A DNA stretch of 64,000 nucleotides from Cyanobacteria bacterium SBLK (GCA_017746715.1 JAGHZQ010000065.1:62001-126000); one strand, 5' to 3'; shown: positions 1 through 8,474, counted from the first letter of the stretch. Notes: generated by a model not told the origin, from the sequence alone. Translations and numbers: made by a program.

Positions 1-2
1 TC

Positions 3-776
3 AAAGATATCCCCACATCCAAACCCGTGCCTCTATCGCATATTTTAGAGACAGGAAAACCCACTTTAAAAAGCGAATTCATCGATAAATTGCTCTCTCA
101 CTATTCCATGGAAGAATTAGCAGGTAAATCAATTAAAGATAAACGAGGTGGGAAGAATAATATTCATAGTTGGGATATCGATCTGAGGGGGAAAACAAAT
201 GCAACGCAAAAACAATTGTTAAATCTACTCTTAAAAGAACGACGCAAGAAAAAATGGGCGAAGTTGAAGGGAATAAAATGGATGGATGGGATGCCTTTGA
301 CGTTAGAGGAAATTACGAGTTTTTTCGCTCCCGAACATTTATTTGAGTTTGAAGATTTGCGAACATTATTAGACGATCTGGTAGCCAAAAATTATCTTGC
401 TTTCGAGCATCCTAAAGATGAAGTAGAAGTATTGAATAACAATAACCAGAAGGTCAAAAAAAGACTGGCGAGAATGGATTTACCGAAAGGTTATAATCTA
501 GTCACGGGTAAACTCAGTTTTGAAATTTCCAAGATTTTAGATCCGAATGAGTTTGCGCCGACATTAGTAGCGACAGATATGGAAAGATTAGCAGTGATTG
601 ATGGGGAAGGATTGAGAAAATTAACGATTCGAGAAGGGTTGAAATTGTTTGGTTTTTGCGATCGCTATCAAATTGATTTACCCGAGAAAAAGGCCTTTGA
701 TTTATTGGGAAATACCGTGGTGGTTTCGGTTATGGAGAAAATTAGCGATCGCCTCCTCAGAACTAAACATTTATGA
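3..776 (+). CDS. DNA (cytosine-5) methyltransferase, C-terminal part (5' end outside window)
   Basis: The reading frame is open from the first bases of the window, so the start and catalytic motifs I-VIII lie upstream. What is visible is a target-recognition-like middle rich in Lys/Arg, followed by the C-terminal motifs of C5 methyltransferases. Motif IX-like 'LTIREGLKLFGF' is near bases 630-660 and motif X-like 'LLGNTVVVSVMEKI' near 705-745. These enzymes transfer a methyl group from SAM to C5 of cytosine. Because this genome is full of GCGATCGC, a cyanobacterial CGATCG-specific m5C enzyme is an attractive identity, but specificity cannot be read from this fragment. No restriction enzyme is visible downstream. 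The family call is fairly safe; the specificity is a guess. Confidence 0.75.
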   Translation, partial: KDIPTSKPVPLSHILETGKPTLKSEFIDKLLSHYSMEELAGKSIKDKRGGKNNIHSWDIDLRGKTNATQKQLLNLLLKERRKKKWAKLKGIKWMDGMPLTLEEITSFFAPEHLFEFEDLRTLLDDLVAKNYLAFEHPKDEVEVLNNNNQKVKKRLARMDLPKGYNLVTGKLSFEISKILDPNEFAPTLVATDMERLAVIDGEGLRKLTIREGLKLFGFCDRYQIDLPEKKAFDLLGNTVVVSVMEKISDRLLRTKHL

Positions 777-796
777 AGTGCGATCGCCTCATAAAT

Positions 797-1099
797 TCAC
801 TGATAACTGGTGATTGTTGACTGGTGACTGATTATTGGTTTGGTTAAATCCGCACAAAAGCGATCGCCAACAATTTGAGAACGGGTATGAATTGGTTGTG
901 CGTGGGTCGTTTTCGTCAGAGGCAAAGGCTTAACCCGTAGCGATATTCTTTGACAAACGAGGCGATCGCTACCCGGTTTGAGATATTCCCAAGCATAAGT
1001 TCCCGAAGCGGGAGACTGTGCCGGAGCAGGGGAAGACGTTAATATAACCAACAAAGCAACAGCCAAACCGAGAAGAGTAAAAATAAAAGTTTTAATCAT
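797..1099 (-). CDS. Small secreted hypothetical protein
   Basis: 100 residues. The start at 1099 is chosen because a GGAAGG Shine-Dalgarno lies just upstream and because a typical signal peptide begins there: MIKTFIFTLLGLAVALLV..., ending at an Ala-rich APAQ cleavage region. An upstream in-frame start (1123) would put charged residues before the signal peptide and is less likely. The mature part is only about 65 residues and holds two Cys. Its last 14 or so residues are encoded by a degenerate heptamer repeat, so the C-terminus may not be ancestral. No family was recognised. It is separate from the partner-switching operon that ends next to it at 1173. Confidence 0.5.
   Translation of the reverse strand: MIKTFIFTLLGLAVALLVILTSSPAPAQSPASGTYAWEYLKPGSDRLVCQRISLRVKPLPLTKTTHAQPIHTRSQIVGDRFCADLTKPIISHQSTITSYQ
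801..838. repeat. Degenerate heptamer-type repeat (TGATAAC/TGACTGG)
   Basis: Successive variants of a short unit (TGATAAC, TGGTGAT, TGACTGG, TGACTGA, TTATTGG) follow one another. Short tandem heptamer repeats of this style are common in filamentous cyanobacteria. The repeat lies at the 3' end of the small secreted-protein gene on the minus strand and encodes its last residues, so it may have replaced the original C-terminus. Confidence 0.5.
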
Positions 1100-1172
1100 A
1101 ACCTTCCTTCGCAATAAATACACCAGACTTGGCTACAACAGAAATTCACCTAATTCCAAAGTACCCAAAAAA

Positions 1173-1601
1173 TTATTGCGAAGGCACAAGATCCACGCTC
1201 AAAATCGTCCGATTGAACCCATTTACCCGTTCGTAAGCGAACCGATCCACGCTTTCCATGGCCAGAAAAATCCCTAAACCTCCAAGCGGACGCAACTCCG
1301 GTGGCTGTTCTACCGCTTGCAGGGCGCGCGCTTGAACCTGTTGGGGATTGTAAGTCATGCCCGTATCCTCCACGAAAATCGTCAGGGAATCGTCCTCAAT
1401 GCAGGCAAAAAGGTGCAACTGCCCCTCAATTCCCGCCTCGTGATAGCCGTGAACGATAATATTAGTCGTCACTTCATCCACCGCTAGCCGTAAATTATAA
1501 GCGGCTTGGCGATCCAACCCCGCTCGTTCCGCCACCGCCTTAACATAACCGGCGATCGCTCCCAAAGCCTCGAGAGTTCCTGTTACCGTTAACGATCTCA
1601 T
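1173..1601 (-). CDS. RsbW-like anti-sigma factor / serine kinase (HATPase_c_2)
   Basis: 142 residues with the Bergerat ATP-binding fold of RsbW/SpoIIAB-type kinases. The N-box-like segment 'AVDEVTTNIIVHGY' is near residues 40-55, the G1-like 'VEDTGMTYNP' near 77-86 and the G2-like 'LRPLGGLGIFL' near 103-115. Such proteins phosphorylate a STAS-domain antagonist and, when free, sequester a sigma factor or another partner. The ATG overlaps the stop of the upstream SpoIIE-type phosphatase gene by 4 bases (translational coupling). With the STAS gene at 3112-3453 it completes a kinase/phosphatase/antagonist set. No sigma factor gene is in the window, so the final target is unknown. Confidence 0.85.
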   Translation of the reverse strand: MRSLTVTGTLEALGAIAGYVKAVAERAGLDRQAAYNLRLAVDEVTTNIIVHGYHEAGIEGQLHLFACIEDDSLTIFVEDTGMTYNPQQVQARALQAVEQPPELRPLGGLGIFLAMESVDRFAYERVNGFNRTILSVDLVPSQ

Positions 1602-3073
1602 GCTTCCTCCTTGCGACGCACCGCGATCGCGGTCATGTCGTCAAACTGTTCGACACCGGCTGCATATTCCCGGACGCGATCGGCAATGTCCTGTAGAAGC
1701 CCTTGAGCCGAAGAAATTCCCATAGAGAAAACTTCTTCCAATCTTGCCAAAGAAAAAAAGCGATCGTCTGCCGCCCGAGCTTCTGTAATCCCATCGGTAT
1801 ACCCCAGTAAAACCTCGCCGAAATCGAAATGAGTTTGACGCACTCGATAGGTCATCCCCGCCAATAAACCCAACGCCGGACCCGTCGCTCTGAGTTCTTC
1901 GCGAACATTGCCACGGCGATCGAGGAGCAGGGGAGATTCGTGACCGCAATTGATATAAGTTAGAATTCCCGAATTTGGGTCTAAAACCCCAAAAAAGAGG
2001 GTGGCAAACATTCCCAAATCCCCGTGATTGATGGCAATGTAGTCATTAGTCAGGCGAATGGCTCTCAGGGCGTTGAGATGGGCGGGATTGACGGTTTCGC
2101 CAAAATTCCCCGAAAGGGGTAAGCCGTCCTCGTCGAGTTCTGACAGTTCCACGTACAAACTCGCCGTTAAATCCCCGCGAAAGCTCAACCCTTCTAAATT
2201 AGTCTGCCCGGAAAAAATGCGAATTAAACTGCGAAATAAACCCATAAACAAGGCAGCCCCCACCCCCTTATCGCAAACATCGGCGATCGCCAAGCCTACT
2301 TGTTCCCCCGGTAAAGCAAAAATATCGTAGAAATCTCCCGCGACTTGCCTGGCGGGTTGAAAAAAAGCGGCAATTTCCCATCCCGACCACTGAGGAATGC
2401 GCTCGGGCAAAAAGTTGAGTTGAATATTGCGCCCTTTCTCCAACTCGTCGTTTAAAGTGGCGGTATAGTGCTGCAACTGGCCGTAAAGTTGGGCATTCTC
2501 CAAAACAATTCCCAATTGATCCGCCATCGCCTGCATGAGACTGACCTCATCAAAGCCAAAGTGATTGGGTTGGGAGTGAAGGAGCGTTAACAAGCCAAAT
2601 AGCCCCTCTCGCCGGAGAATGGGAATGCCCAACGCCGATCGCACCACATAAGGCTGATCGGGAAATTGCAGCCAGCGATCGTCATCCCGCGTATCCACAA
2701 TCAAACCAATTTTTCGTTGCTGACACACCCATCCCGCCAAACCGCGATCGAGAATATTGTTATAGAGGCGAAATCGCCCGTCGGGATCCGCATCCTCGCG
2801 GGTGAGAATCGCATCTTGAATTTTGCCCGAAGCATCCAGTAAAAAAAGACTGCCTTTTTCCGCTCCGGTCATTTCGGCGGAAATGTCCAAGGTTTGTCGG
2901 AGAAATTGATTGAGCAATTCGTTTTGAGACGGGGAACGAGCGATCGCGATAAACCCTTCGAGCAGTTTGCGTTGCGCCTCAAAAGCGGCTTTTTCCATGG
3001 CCATTTCGGCAACTTGTCGCCGCAGCCGTTGCAGTTCTCGCTCTTGTTCTGCTTGTCTTTCGTCCTCTGTCAT
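1598..3073 (-). CDS. GAF domain / SpoIIE-type PP2C serine phosphatase
   Basis: 491 residues. A short Glu/Arg-rich coiled coil (residues about 1-45) is followed by a GAF sensor domain (about 55-200, 'MTGAEKGSLFLLDASGK') and a second coiled linker. A SpoIIE/PP2C phosphatase domain starts near 'GWEIAAFFQPARQVAGDFYD', with metal-binding Asp in 'GDFYD', 'AIADVCDKGVGAA' and 'LLGYTDGITEA'. It should dephosphorylate the serine of the STAS protein encoded 38 bases upstream, in response to a small ligand or redox signal bound by GAF. The open frame continues upstream to 3550 over the STAS gene in another frame; that extension is rejected, and ATG 3073 is used because it directly precedes the coiled coil. 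Confidence 0.88.
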   Translation of the reverse strand: MTEDERQAEQERELQRLRRQVAEMAMEKAAFEAQRKLLEGFIAIARSPSQNELLNQFLRQTLDISAEMTGAEKGSLFLLDASGKIQDAILTREDADPDGRFRLYNNILDRGLAGWVCQQRKIGLIVDTRDDDRWLQFPDQPYVVRSALGIPILRREGLFGLLTLLHSQPNHFGFDEVSLMQAMADQLGIVLENAQLYGQLQHYTATLNDELEKGRNIQLNFLPERIPQWSGWEIAAFFQPARQVAGDFYDIFALPGEQVGLAIADVCDKGVGAALFMGLFRSLIRIFSGQTNLEGLSFRGDLTASLYVELSELDEDGLPLSGNFGETVNPAHLNALRAIRLTNDYIAINHGDLGMFATLFFGVLDPNSGILTYINCGHESPLLLDRRGNVREELRATGPALGLLAGMTYRVRQTHFDFGEVLLGYTDGITEARAADDRFFSLARLEEVFSMGISSAQGLLQDIADRVREYAAGVEQFDDMTAIAVRRKEEA

Positions 3074-3111
3074 GCTGGCATCGCGATCGGGGGCGCTCCT
3101 ATTTTCTCCTT

Positions 3112-3453
3112 CTAGCGCAAAAGTTCCAACCCGATCTCTTGCGTTTCGCAGGTGGTAAAGAAGTTGAGAAATCCGGTAATGGACATGGTGCGGTAGATTT
3201 CTTGAGCTAAACCAACGAGAACTAACTGGCCGTCTTTGGCACTGGCTTGTCGGTAGAGAGAGAGCAACATTCGCAACCCCGCACTGGACATATAGGGGAC
3301 TTCGCTCATGTTGAGAAGAATTTTGCTTTGAGGAAGGGCCAGAGGCAAAACTTGCTGTTGTACCTCGGGCGCGGTATTGGCATCGACTTCCCCGATCAGT
3401 TCGACAACAGTGATGTCGCCGACTGTTTTGACATTGATGTTCATAACTTTCAT
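3112..3453 (-). CDS. STAS-domain anti-sigma factor antagonist
   Basis: 113 residues, one SpoIIAA/RsbV-like STAS domain: 'VTVVELIGEVDANTAPEV'-type strand-helix start and the phosphorylatable serine motif 'YMSSAGLRMLLSLY' near residues 54-67. First gene of the minus-strand operon STAS, phosphatase, RsbW. In partner switching the RsbW-like kinase inactivates it by phosphorylation and the SpoIIE-type phosphatase reactivates it; the unphosphorylated form binds the kinase and releases the downstream partner. An ATG three codons in (3444) is an equally possible start. No clear Shine-Dalgarno is visible. Confidence 0.85.
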   Translation of the reverse strand: MKVMNINVKTVGDITVVELIGEVDANTAPEVQQQVLPLALPQSKILLNMSEVPYMSSAGLRMLLSLYRQASAKDGQLVLVGLAQEIYRTMSITGFLNFFTTCETQEIGLELLR

Positions 3454-3754
3454 GGTCGGTTACCGGGATGTAAGGAACGGGCGGTGTGACCCCAGTGCCC
3501 CTCCTAAATCCCTCCACTGGGGGGATAAGGGGGGAGGGAACGCGCACCAAGAGAGAGGTCGGTCGTGCAGTCTGGAAAATCTTGCACCCTTAATATCGGA
3601 CTACAGCCTTCAAGGTCTAGTTTCCCTGCTCTTAATTTAATCTTGGCATTACATTCAAGTTCATTCAATGTAACGAGGAATTTTCCTTTTGGCCGGGGAG
3701 CTTAATAATTATTCTGCCAGAGCCAACCCATCCTCGAAAAGATTTGTTAACTGG
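3454..3754. other. Intergenic region upstream of the partner-switch operon
   Basis: About 300 bases without a credible gene between the STAS start and the ackA 3' end. It holds G/C-rich runs (CCACTGGGGGGATAAGGGGG near 3515-3535) and presumably the operon promoter on the minus strand. I could not identify a specific promoter. Confidence 0.4.
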
Positions 3755-3782
3755 GTAGAGATGTAGTATGCTACGTCTCTAC
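3755..3782. repeat. 28-bp palindromic repeat (copy 1), at the ackA 3' end
   Basis: Near-perfect inverted repeat: arm GTAGAGATGTAG, centre TATG, arm CTACGTCTCTAC. It overlaps the ackA stop codon (3779-3781) and could act as a transcription stop. A second copy sits at 8447-8474 over the stop codon of xfp. Small palindromes with GTAGAGACGTAGCATGCTAC-like sequence are dispersed in many cyanobacterial genomes (recalled). Confidence 0.8.
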
Positions 3783-4987
3783 TGATGTACATAGCGATAG
3801 CAGGCTTCGGCGATCGCCCAATCCTCTTGGGTATGGACGACCAAAACCCGAACTTTCGCATCAACTGGGGCAATATCTGCATCAATGGGATCGTAGCGAT
3901 TTTTCTCCCCATTCAAGGTAATTCCCAGAAATTCCAACCCCTGACAGGTTGCCTCTCGCACGGCAGCAGAACCCTCCCCAACCCCCGCGGCAAAGACCAA
4001 AGCATCCAATCCTCCGAGGCTGGCAACCATTGCCCCGATTCCCATTTTTAAGCGATGGATATACATCTCAAAGGCCAAGCGAGCGCGATCGCTGCCCTTT
4101 TCCATTTCTGCCAATACATCTCGCATATCTCCCGACGTTCCCAAAATTCCTTTTAATCCCGATTCTCGATTGAGCAGGCGATCGAGGCCATCGACGCTCA
4201 ATTTCTCCTCTCGCATTAGATAAATGCCGATCGCGGGATCGATAGAGCCGCAGCGAGTTCCCATCATCAGCCCTTCAAGGGGGGTAAAGCCCATTGTGGT
4301 ATTGATACTCTTCCCATCGGCGACGGCTGCCAAAGAAGCCCCATTGCCCAAATGACAGGTGATGAGTTTGAGGGACTCGAGGGGGCGATTTAGCATTTGC
4401 GCGGCGCGACGGGCGCAATATTCGTGGCTGATGCCGTGGAAACCGTAGCGGCGAATGCCTTTATCCAGCCAATCGTAGGGGATGGGATAGGTGGCGGCGG
4501 CGAGGGGAATTTGACTGTGGAAGGCCGTATCGAAGACGGCCAATTGGGGAATGTTCCCCAAGGCTTGCTCGATCGCTTCGATGCCTTCTAAATGGGCGGG
4601 ATTGTGGCTGGGGGCGAGGGGAATGAGCTTGGCGATCGCGGCTTTGACTTCCGGGGTAATGCGGGTGGGTTGGCTGTATTCCGTGCCGCCGTGTACTACC
4701 CGATGCCCGACGATATCGATTTCGGCTAAATCTGTCAATATGGCAGTTTCTCCTCGGGTGAGGGTATCGAGAAGTCCCGACAGAGCGCGCGATCGCGATT
4801 CCGTCTCGAGGGCAATTTTGTATCGGCGATCGCCCGCTTTAGCGCTTAATTGAGCGCCATCGGATCGCCCCCAATCGATCGTCCCTTCCCACAACGGTTC
4901 TGGCGGGCGTTCCGGTAAAGTCCCATCAATTTGATAGAGGCAACTTTTTTGCGTGCTCGAACCGGCATTCAGAATTAAAATTTTCAT
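3779..4987 (-). CDS. ackA: Acetate kinase
   Basis: 402 residues, the normal length of AckA. It begins with the phosphate-binding motif 'MKILILNAGSSTQKS' and has the family signature 'YGFHGISHEYCARRA' (about residues 181-195), 'CHLGNGASLAAV' and a C-terminal 'FAAGVGEGSAAVR' segment. It converts acetyl phosphate plus ADP to acetate plus ATP in the cytosol. The ATG overlaps by one base the stop of the histidine-phosphatase gene at 4987, so the two form an operon. Its partner enzyme, phosphoketolase, which makes acetyl phosphate from xylulose-5-P or fructose-6-P, is encoded divergently at 6039. This gives a short phosphoketolase-to-acetate route without phosphotransacetylase. Confidence 0.95.
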   Translation of the reverse strand: MKILILNAGSSTQKSCLYQIDGTLPERPPEPLWEGTIDWGRSDGAQLSAKAGDRRYKIALETESRSRALSGLLDTLTRGETAILTDLAEIDIVGHRVVHGGTEYSQPTRITPEVKAAIAKLIPLAPSHNPAHLEGIEAIEQALGNIPQLAVFDTAFHSQIPLAAATYPIPYDWLDKGIRRYGFHGISHEYCARRAAQMLNRPLESLKLITCHLGNGASLAAVADGKSINTTMGFTPLEGLMMGTRCGSIDPAIGIYLMREEKLSVDGLDRLLNRESGLKGILGTSGDMRDVLAEMEKGSDRARLAFEMYIHRLKMGIGAMVASLGGLDALVFAAGVGEGSAAVREATCQGLEFLGITLNGEKNRYDPIDADIAPVDAKVRVLVVHTQEDWAIAEACYRYVHQ

Positions 4988-5625
4988 TAGGTTCCTTCCC
5001 TCTGACGCAATTCTGCCCGCAGGTGGGCGCGATCGCCGATTTTGTGCAGCAGGGGACCCCGCTCGGCCATTTCTACAATGCTGACAGACGCCACGGGCAT
5101 GGCAATGCGATCGCGAAATCGCCCCGCGTCAATTCCCAGCAGGGAACAGAGCATAATGCGAATGGTGGCTTTATGGGAAACGACTAAAACATTCCCCCTC
5201 TTATAGGTTTGTTCGATTTCTTCGAGGACTTCCGAACTGCGGCGGGCGATATCGATGCCCTTTTCCCCTCCCGTGGGGGCATTCCACCCCGAATCCGCCA
5301 ACCAGCGCACGTATTCGTCGTGAAAATCCCGGTTCACCTCTTCCGGGCTTTTTCCTTCCCATTCCCCATAAAAAATCTCTTTGAGTCCCTGTCGGCGTTG
5401 GATATTCATCTCGAGGCGATCGCACAGGGGTTTTGCCGTTTCGATCGTCCGTTGCAAGGGACTGGCATAAATGGCTTGCCCAGAAATCTCTTGATAAGCC
5501 TCGGCAAAGTCTTCTGCCATTTGTACCCCTTCTGCGGTCAAATCAATATCCAAGCGACCGCAATAGGTTCCTGTTTGCGAGGAGGCTGTTTCTCCGTGGC
5601 GTAAAAAGTAGATTTTTAAGCTCAT
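4987..5625 (-). CDS. Histidine phosphatase (phosphoglycerate-mutase-like) family protein
   Basis: 212 residues. It carries the catalytic 'FLRHGETAS' RHG motif at residues 8-16, 'YASPLQRTIETA', the acid/base 'EIFYGEWEGKSPEEV' region and the second His in 'VLVVSHKATIRIML'. It is a cytosolic phosphohydrolase or mutase of the branch-2 histidine phosphatase type. The substrate cannot be told from sequence. It heads an operon with ackA (one-base overlap), next to xfp, so a sugar-phosphate or acyl-phosphate substrate linked to phosphoketolase metabolism is plausible. It is too short and too different to be the main glycolytic mutase, for which gpmI is present at 12035. Confidence 0.85.
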   Translation of the reverse strand: MSLKIYFLRHGETASSQTGTYCGRLDIDLTAEGVQMAEDFAEAYQEISGQAIYASPLQRTIETAKPLCDRLEMNIQRRQGLKEIFYGEWEGKSPEEVNRDFHDEYVRWLADSGWNAPTGGEKGIDIARRSSEVLEEIEQTYKRGNVLVVSHKATIRIMLCSLLGIDAGRFRDRIAMPVASVSIVEMAERGPLLHKIGDRAHLRAELRQREGT

Positions 5626-6038
5626 GACGAATGAATGACCGGCGATCGCTCGGATAAAAAAGATGGATTAAGTTTAATTTCTAACTAGAGAGGGATGCAA
5701 CTTGGCTTTATCAAGATAAAGAAAATATGGATTACTTATAATCATATCTTTACTTTAGATTTTATAGCAAGGAAAGACAAAAAAACAACAAATTAAACAA
5801 CTGTTTTATTGCTATGGCATCTTTCTTTCGGAAGAATCGATAAACTTAAAAAAATAGAAAAAATATGGCGATGATATCGCGATCGTTTATAGATTTTTAT
5901 TGTAACCAAATACACAAAGATTGCGATTTTTACCGATAACCTTTTCTTAAACTCTCCATCAGAACTCATGGGCAATCGTGCGAAATTTCTCTGGCGCAAT
6001 TGTCTCCATTCATCTCATTCTCATTAAATTTCATTGCC
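5626..6038. promoter_or_regulatory. Divergent regulatory region between histidine phosphatase-ackA and xfp
   Basis: About 410 bases, strongly AT-rich from 5690 to 5960, with no credible gene. It must carry the promoters of both arms. An imperfect inverted repeat (TAAAGAAAATATGGATTA against TAATCATATCTTTA, about 5718-5755) is a possible operator. No consensus promoter could be fixed. Confidence 0.5.
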
Positions 6039-8447
6039 ATGACACAAACACCCATCCCCTCCACCGCTATCTCGGAAACCCTCTCTCAAGAAGAACTTCG
6101 GAAAATCCATGCCTATTGGCGCGCCTGCAATTACTTGGCTGTCGGCATGATTTATTTGCGGGATAATGTCTTACTCAAAGATCCTCTCAAAGCCGAGCAT
6201 GTCAAGCGTCGTTTATTGGGTCACTGGGGCGCTTCTCCCGCCTTAAGTTTTAGCTATATCCATCTCAATCGACTGATTAATAAATACGATCTCAATGCCA
6301 TTTTCATGGCAGGACCCGGTCACGGCGCGCCGGGGGTTATCGGTCCGGTTTACCTCGAAGGCACTTATTCGGAAGTTTATCCGGACAAAAGCGAGGACGA
6401 GGAAGGGATGAAAAAGCTCTTCCAGTGGTTCTCCTTTCCGGGAGGCATTGGCAGTCATTGCACCCCGGAACTTCCGGGATCCATCCACGAAGGCGGGGAA
6501 TTGGGCTACAGTCTCTCTCACGCTTACGGGGCGGCCTTTGACAATCCCGATTTACTGGTCGCCTGCGTTGTTGGGGATGGGGAAGCGGAAACGGGGCCTC
6601 TCGCTACAGCATGGCACTCGAACAAGTTTCTCAACCCCATTCGCGATGGAGCGGTTTTACCGATTCTTAACCTCAATGGTTACAAGATTGCCAATCCCAC
6701 TATTCTGGCCCGCATCTCCTCGGAAGAATTGGACAATCTCTTCCGGGGTTATGGGTATACCCCCTATGTGGTGGAGGGAGAAGAACCCGAAGCGATGCAC
6801 CAAAAGATGGCGACGGTGATGGAAGAGTGCATCAGTCAAATTCGCGCCATTCAAGCAGAAACTCGCACTACGGGAGTTCCCAAGCGTCCTCTCTGGCCGA
6901 TGATAATCCTGCGATCGCCCAAAGGCTGGACCGGACCCAAAGAAGTAGACGGTCATAAAACCGAAGGATTCTGGAGATCGCACCAAGTTCCCATGGGGGG
7001 AATGCACAGCAATCCAGAACATCTGCAAATGTTGGAAACGTGGTTGAAGAGTTACAAACCCGAAGAACTCTTCGACGAAAACGGGACGTTAATGAAGGAA
7101 TTCAAAGCGATCGCCCCCAAAGGACACCGCCGCATGAGCGACAATCCCATTGCTAACGGGGGTCGGGTGCGGAAGGACTTGCGGATGCCAAATTTCCGCG
7201 AGTTTGCCATCGAGATTCCCAAACCCGGGACGGTGGAAGTGGAAAATACTCGCGTTTTGGGTTATTTCCTGCGGGAAGTCATGGGGAAAAATATGGAAAA
7301 TTTCCGCATCTTCGGACCCGACGAAACCGCCTCCAATCGCCTCCAGTCCGTCTATGAAGTGACGAAAAAGGCTTGGATGGCCGATTATCTCCCCGAAGAC
7401 GAAGACGGCAGCGAAATGGCCGCCGACGGGCGAGTGATGGAAATGCTCAGCGAACATACATTGCAGGGATGGTTGGAAGGATACCTCCTCTCCGGTCGTC
7501 ACGGTTTTTTCCATACTTATGAAGCCTTTGCTCACGTGGTCGATTCCATGTTCAACCAGCACGCGAAGTGGTTGGATATTTGCAAAAAGGAAGTGCCTTG
7601 GCGCGCCCCGGTTTCTTCTTTAAATATTTTGCTTTCCTCTTTGGTTTGGCGACAGGATCACAACGGTTTCAGTCACCAAGATCCCGGTTATATTGATTTG
7701 GTGGTGAATAAGAGTCCTGATGTCGTTCGCGTTTACTTCCCCCCCGATGCCAATTGCTTGCTCTCTGTCGCGGATCATTGCTTGCGGAGTCGCGATTATG
7801 TCAATGTCATCGTTTCTGACAAGCAGATGCACCTGCAATATTTGAACATGGACGAGGCGATCGCTCACTGTACCAAAGGCATCGGGATTTGGGAGTGGGC
7901 AAGTAACGACGATCGCGGCAAGGATCCCGACGAACCCGATGTGATTATGGCCTGTTGCGGCGATATTCCCACAATGGAATCTTTGGCGGCAACGGCAATT
8001 TTACTGGAGGAATTCCCAGATCTGCGAGTGCGTTTTATTAATGTGGTGGATCTGTTAACCCTCATGCCGGAAAGCGAACACCCTCACGGTTTATCGGATT
8101 ATGATTTCGATACCTTGTTTACCCCCGACAAGCCCGTCGTTTTCAATTTCCACGGCTATCCTTGGCTCATTCACAAGTTAACCTATCGTCGCACCAATCA
8201 AGAACGCATTCACGTGCGAGGCTATAAGGAAGAAGGTAATATTAACACGCCTTTAGAGTTAGCGATGGAAAACCAAATCGATCGCTTTAATTTAGTCATT
8301 GACGTGATCGATCGCGTGCCTCAGTTGCAATCTCGCGCGGCTTATGTTAAAGAGCGCATGAAAAATAGCATCATCGAAAATACTCACTATGCTTTCGAGC
8401 ACGGGATCGATAAGCCCGAAGTTCGCGAGTGGAAGTGGCCGTATTAG
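6039..8447 (+). CDS. xfp: Xylulose-5-phosphate/fructose-6-phosphate phosphoketolase
   Basis: 802 residues from ATG 6039; a longer frame from 6000 adds 13 residues without homology-like character. Thiamine-diphosphate enzyme that splits xylulose-5-P (or fructose-6-P) with phosphate to acetyl phosphate and glyceraldehyde-3-P (or erythrose-4-P). Visible hallmarks: 'GPGHGAPGVIGPVYLEG' and 'SFPGGIGSHCTPELPGS' in the N-terminal part, the ThDP motif 'VVGDGEAETGPLATAWHSNK' with 'LNLNGYKIANPT', and 'HDNGFSHQDPG'-like 'QDHNGFSHQDPGYID' in the pyrimidine domain. The stop codon overlaps a 28-bp palindromic repeat also found at the ackA end. Divergent from the phosphatase-ackA operon, with which it should form a carbon-saving bypass producing acetate and ATP. 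Confidence 0.95.
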   Translation: MTQTPIPSTAISETLSQEELRKIHAYWRACNYLAVGMIYLRDNVLLKDPLKAEHVKRRLLGHWGASPALSFSYIHLNRLINKYDLNAIFMAGPGHGAPGVIGPVYLEGTYSEVYPDKSEDEEGMKKLFQWFSFPGGIGSHCTPELPGSIHEGGELGYSLSHAYGAAFDNPDLLVACVVGDGEAETGPLATAWHSNKFLNPIRDGAVLPILNLNGYKIANPTILARISSEELDNLFRGYGYTPYVVEGEEPEAMHQKMATVMEECISQIRAIQAETRTTGVPKRPLWPMIILRSPKGWTGPKEVDGHKTEGFWRSHQVPMGGMHSNPEHLQMLETWLKSYKPEELFDENGTLMKEFKAIAPKGHRRMSDNPIANGGRVRKDLRMPNFREFAIEIPKPGTVEVENTRVLGYFLREVMGKNMENFRIFGPDETASNRLQSVYEVTKKAWMADYLPEDEDGSEMAADGRVMEMLSEHTLQGWLEGYLLSGRHGFFHTYEAFAHVVDSMFNQHAKWLDICKKEVPWRAPVSSLNILLSSLVWRQDHNGFSHQDPGYIDLVVNKSPDVVRVYFPPDANCLLSVADHCLRSRDYVNVIVSDKQMHLQYLNMDEAIAHCTKGIGIWEWASNDDRGKDPDEPDVIMACCGDIPTMESLAATAILLEEFPDLRVRFINVVDLLTLMPESEHPHGLSDYDFDTLFTPDKPVVFNFHGYPWLIHKLTYRRTNQERIHVRGYKEEGNINTPLELAMENQIDRFNLVIDVIDRVPQLQSRAAYVKERMKNSIIENTHYAFEHGIDKPEVREWKWPY

Positions 8448-8474
8448 TAGAGACTTAGCATGCTACGTCCCTAC
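8447..8474. repeat. 28-bp palindromic repeat (copy 2), at the xfp 3' end
   Basis: Arms GTAGAGACTTAG and CTACGTCCCTAC around CATG; only a few positions differ from the copy at 3755-3782. It starts at the last base of the xfp stop codon. The identical placement at the 3' ends of two functionally linked genes suggests a terminator or mRNA-stabilising role, or one preferred insertion niche. Confidence 0.8.

Noticed and set aside
3074..3550. Upstream extension of the SpoIIE phosphatase reading frame to 3550
   Set aside because: It runs over the STAS gene in another frame and has low-complexity, non-domain sequence; ATG 3073 precedes a normal coiled coil.
7089..7562. 157-codon minus-strand ORF within xfp
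   Set aside because: Antisense to a certain enzyme gene; no independent features.
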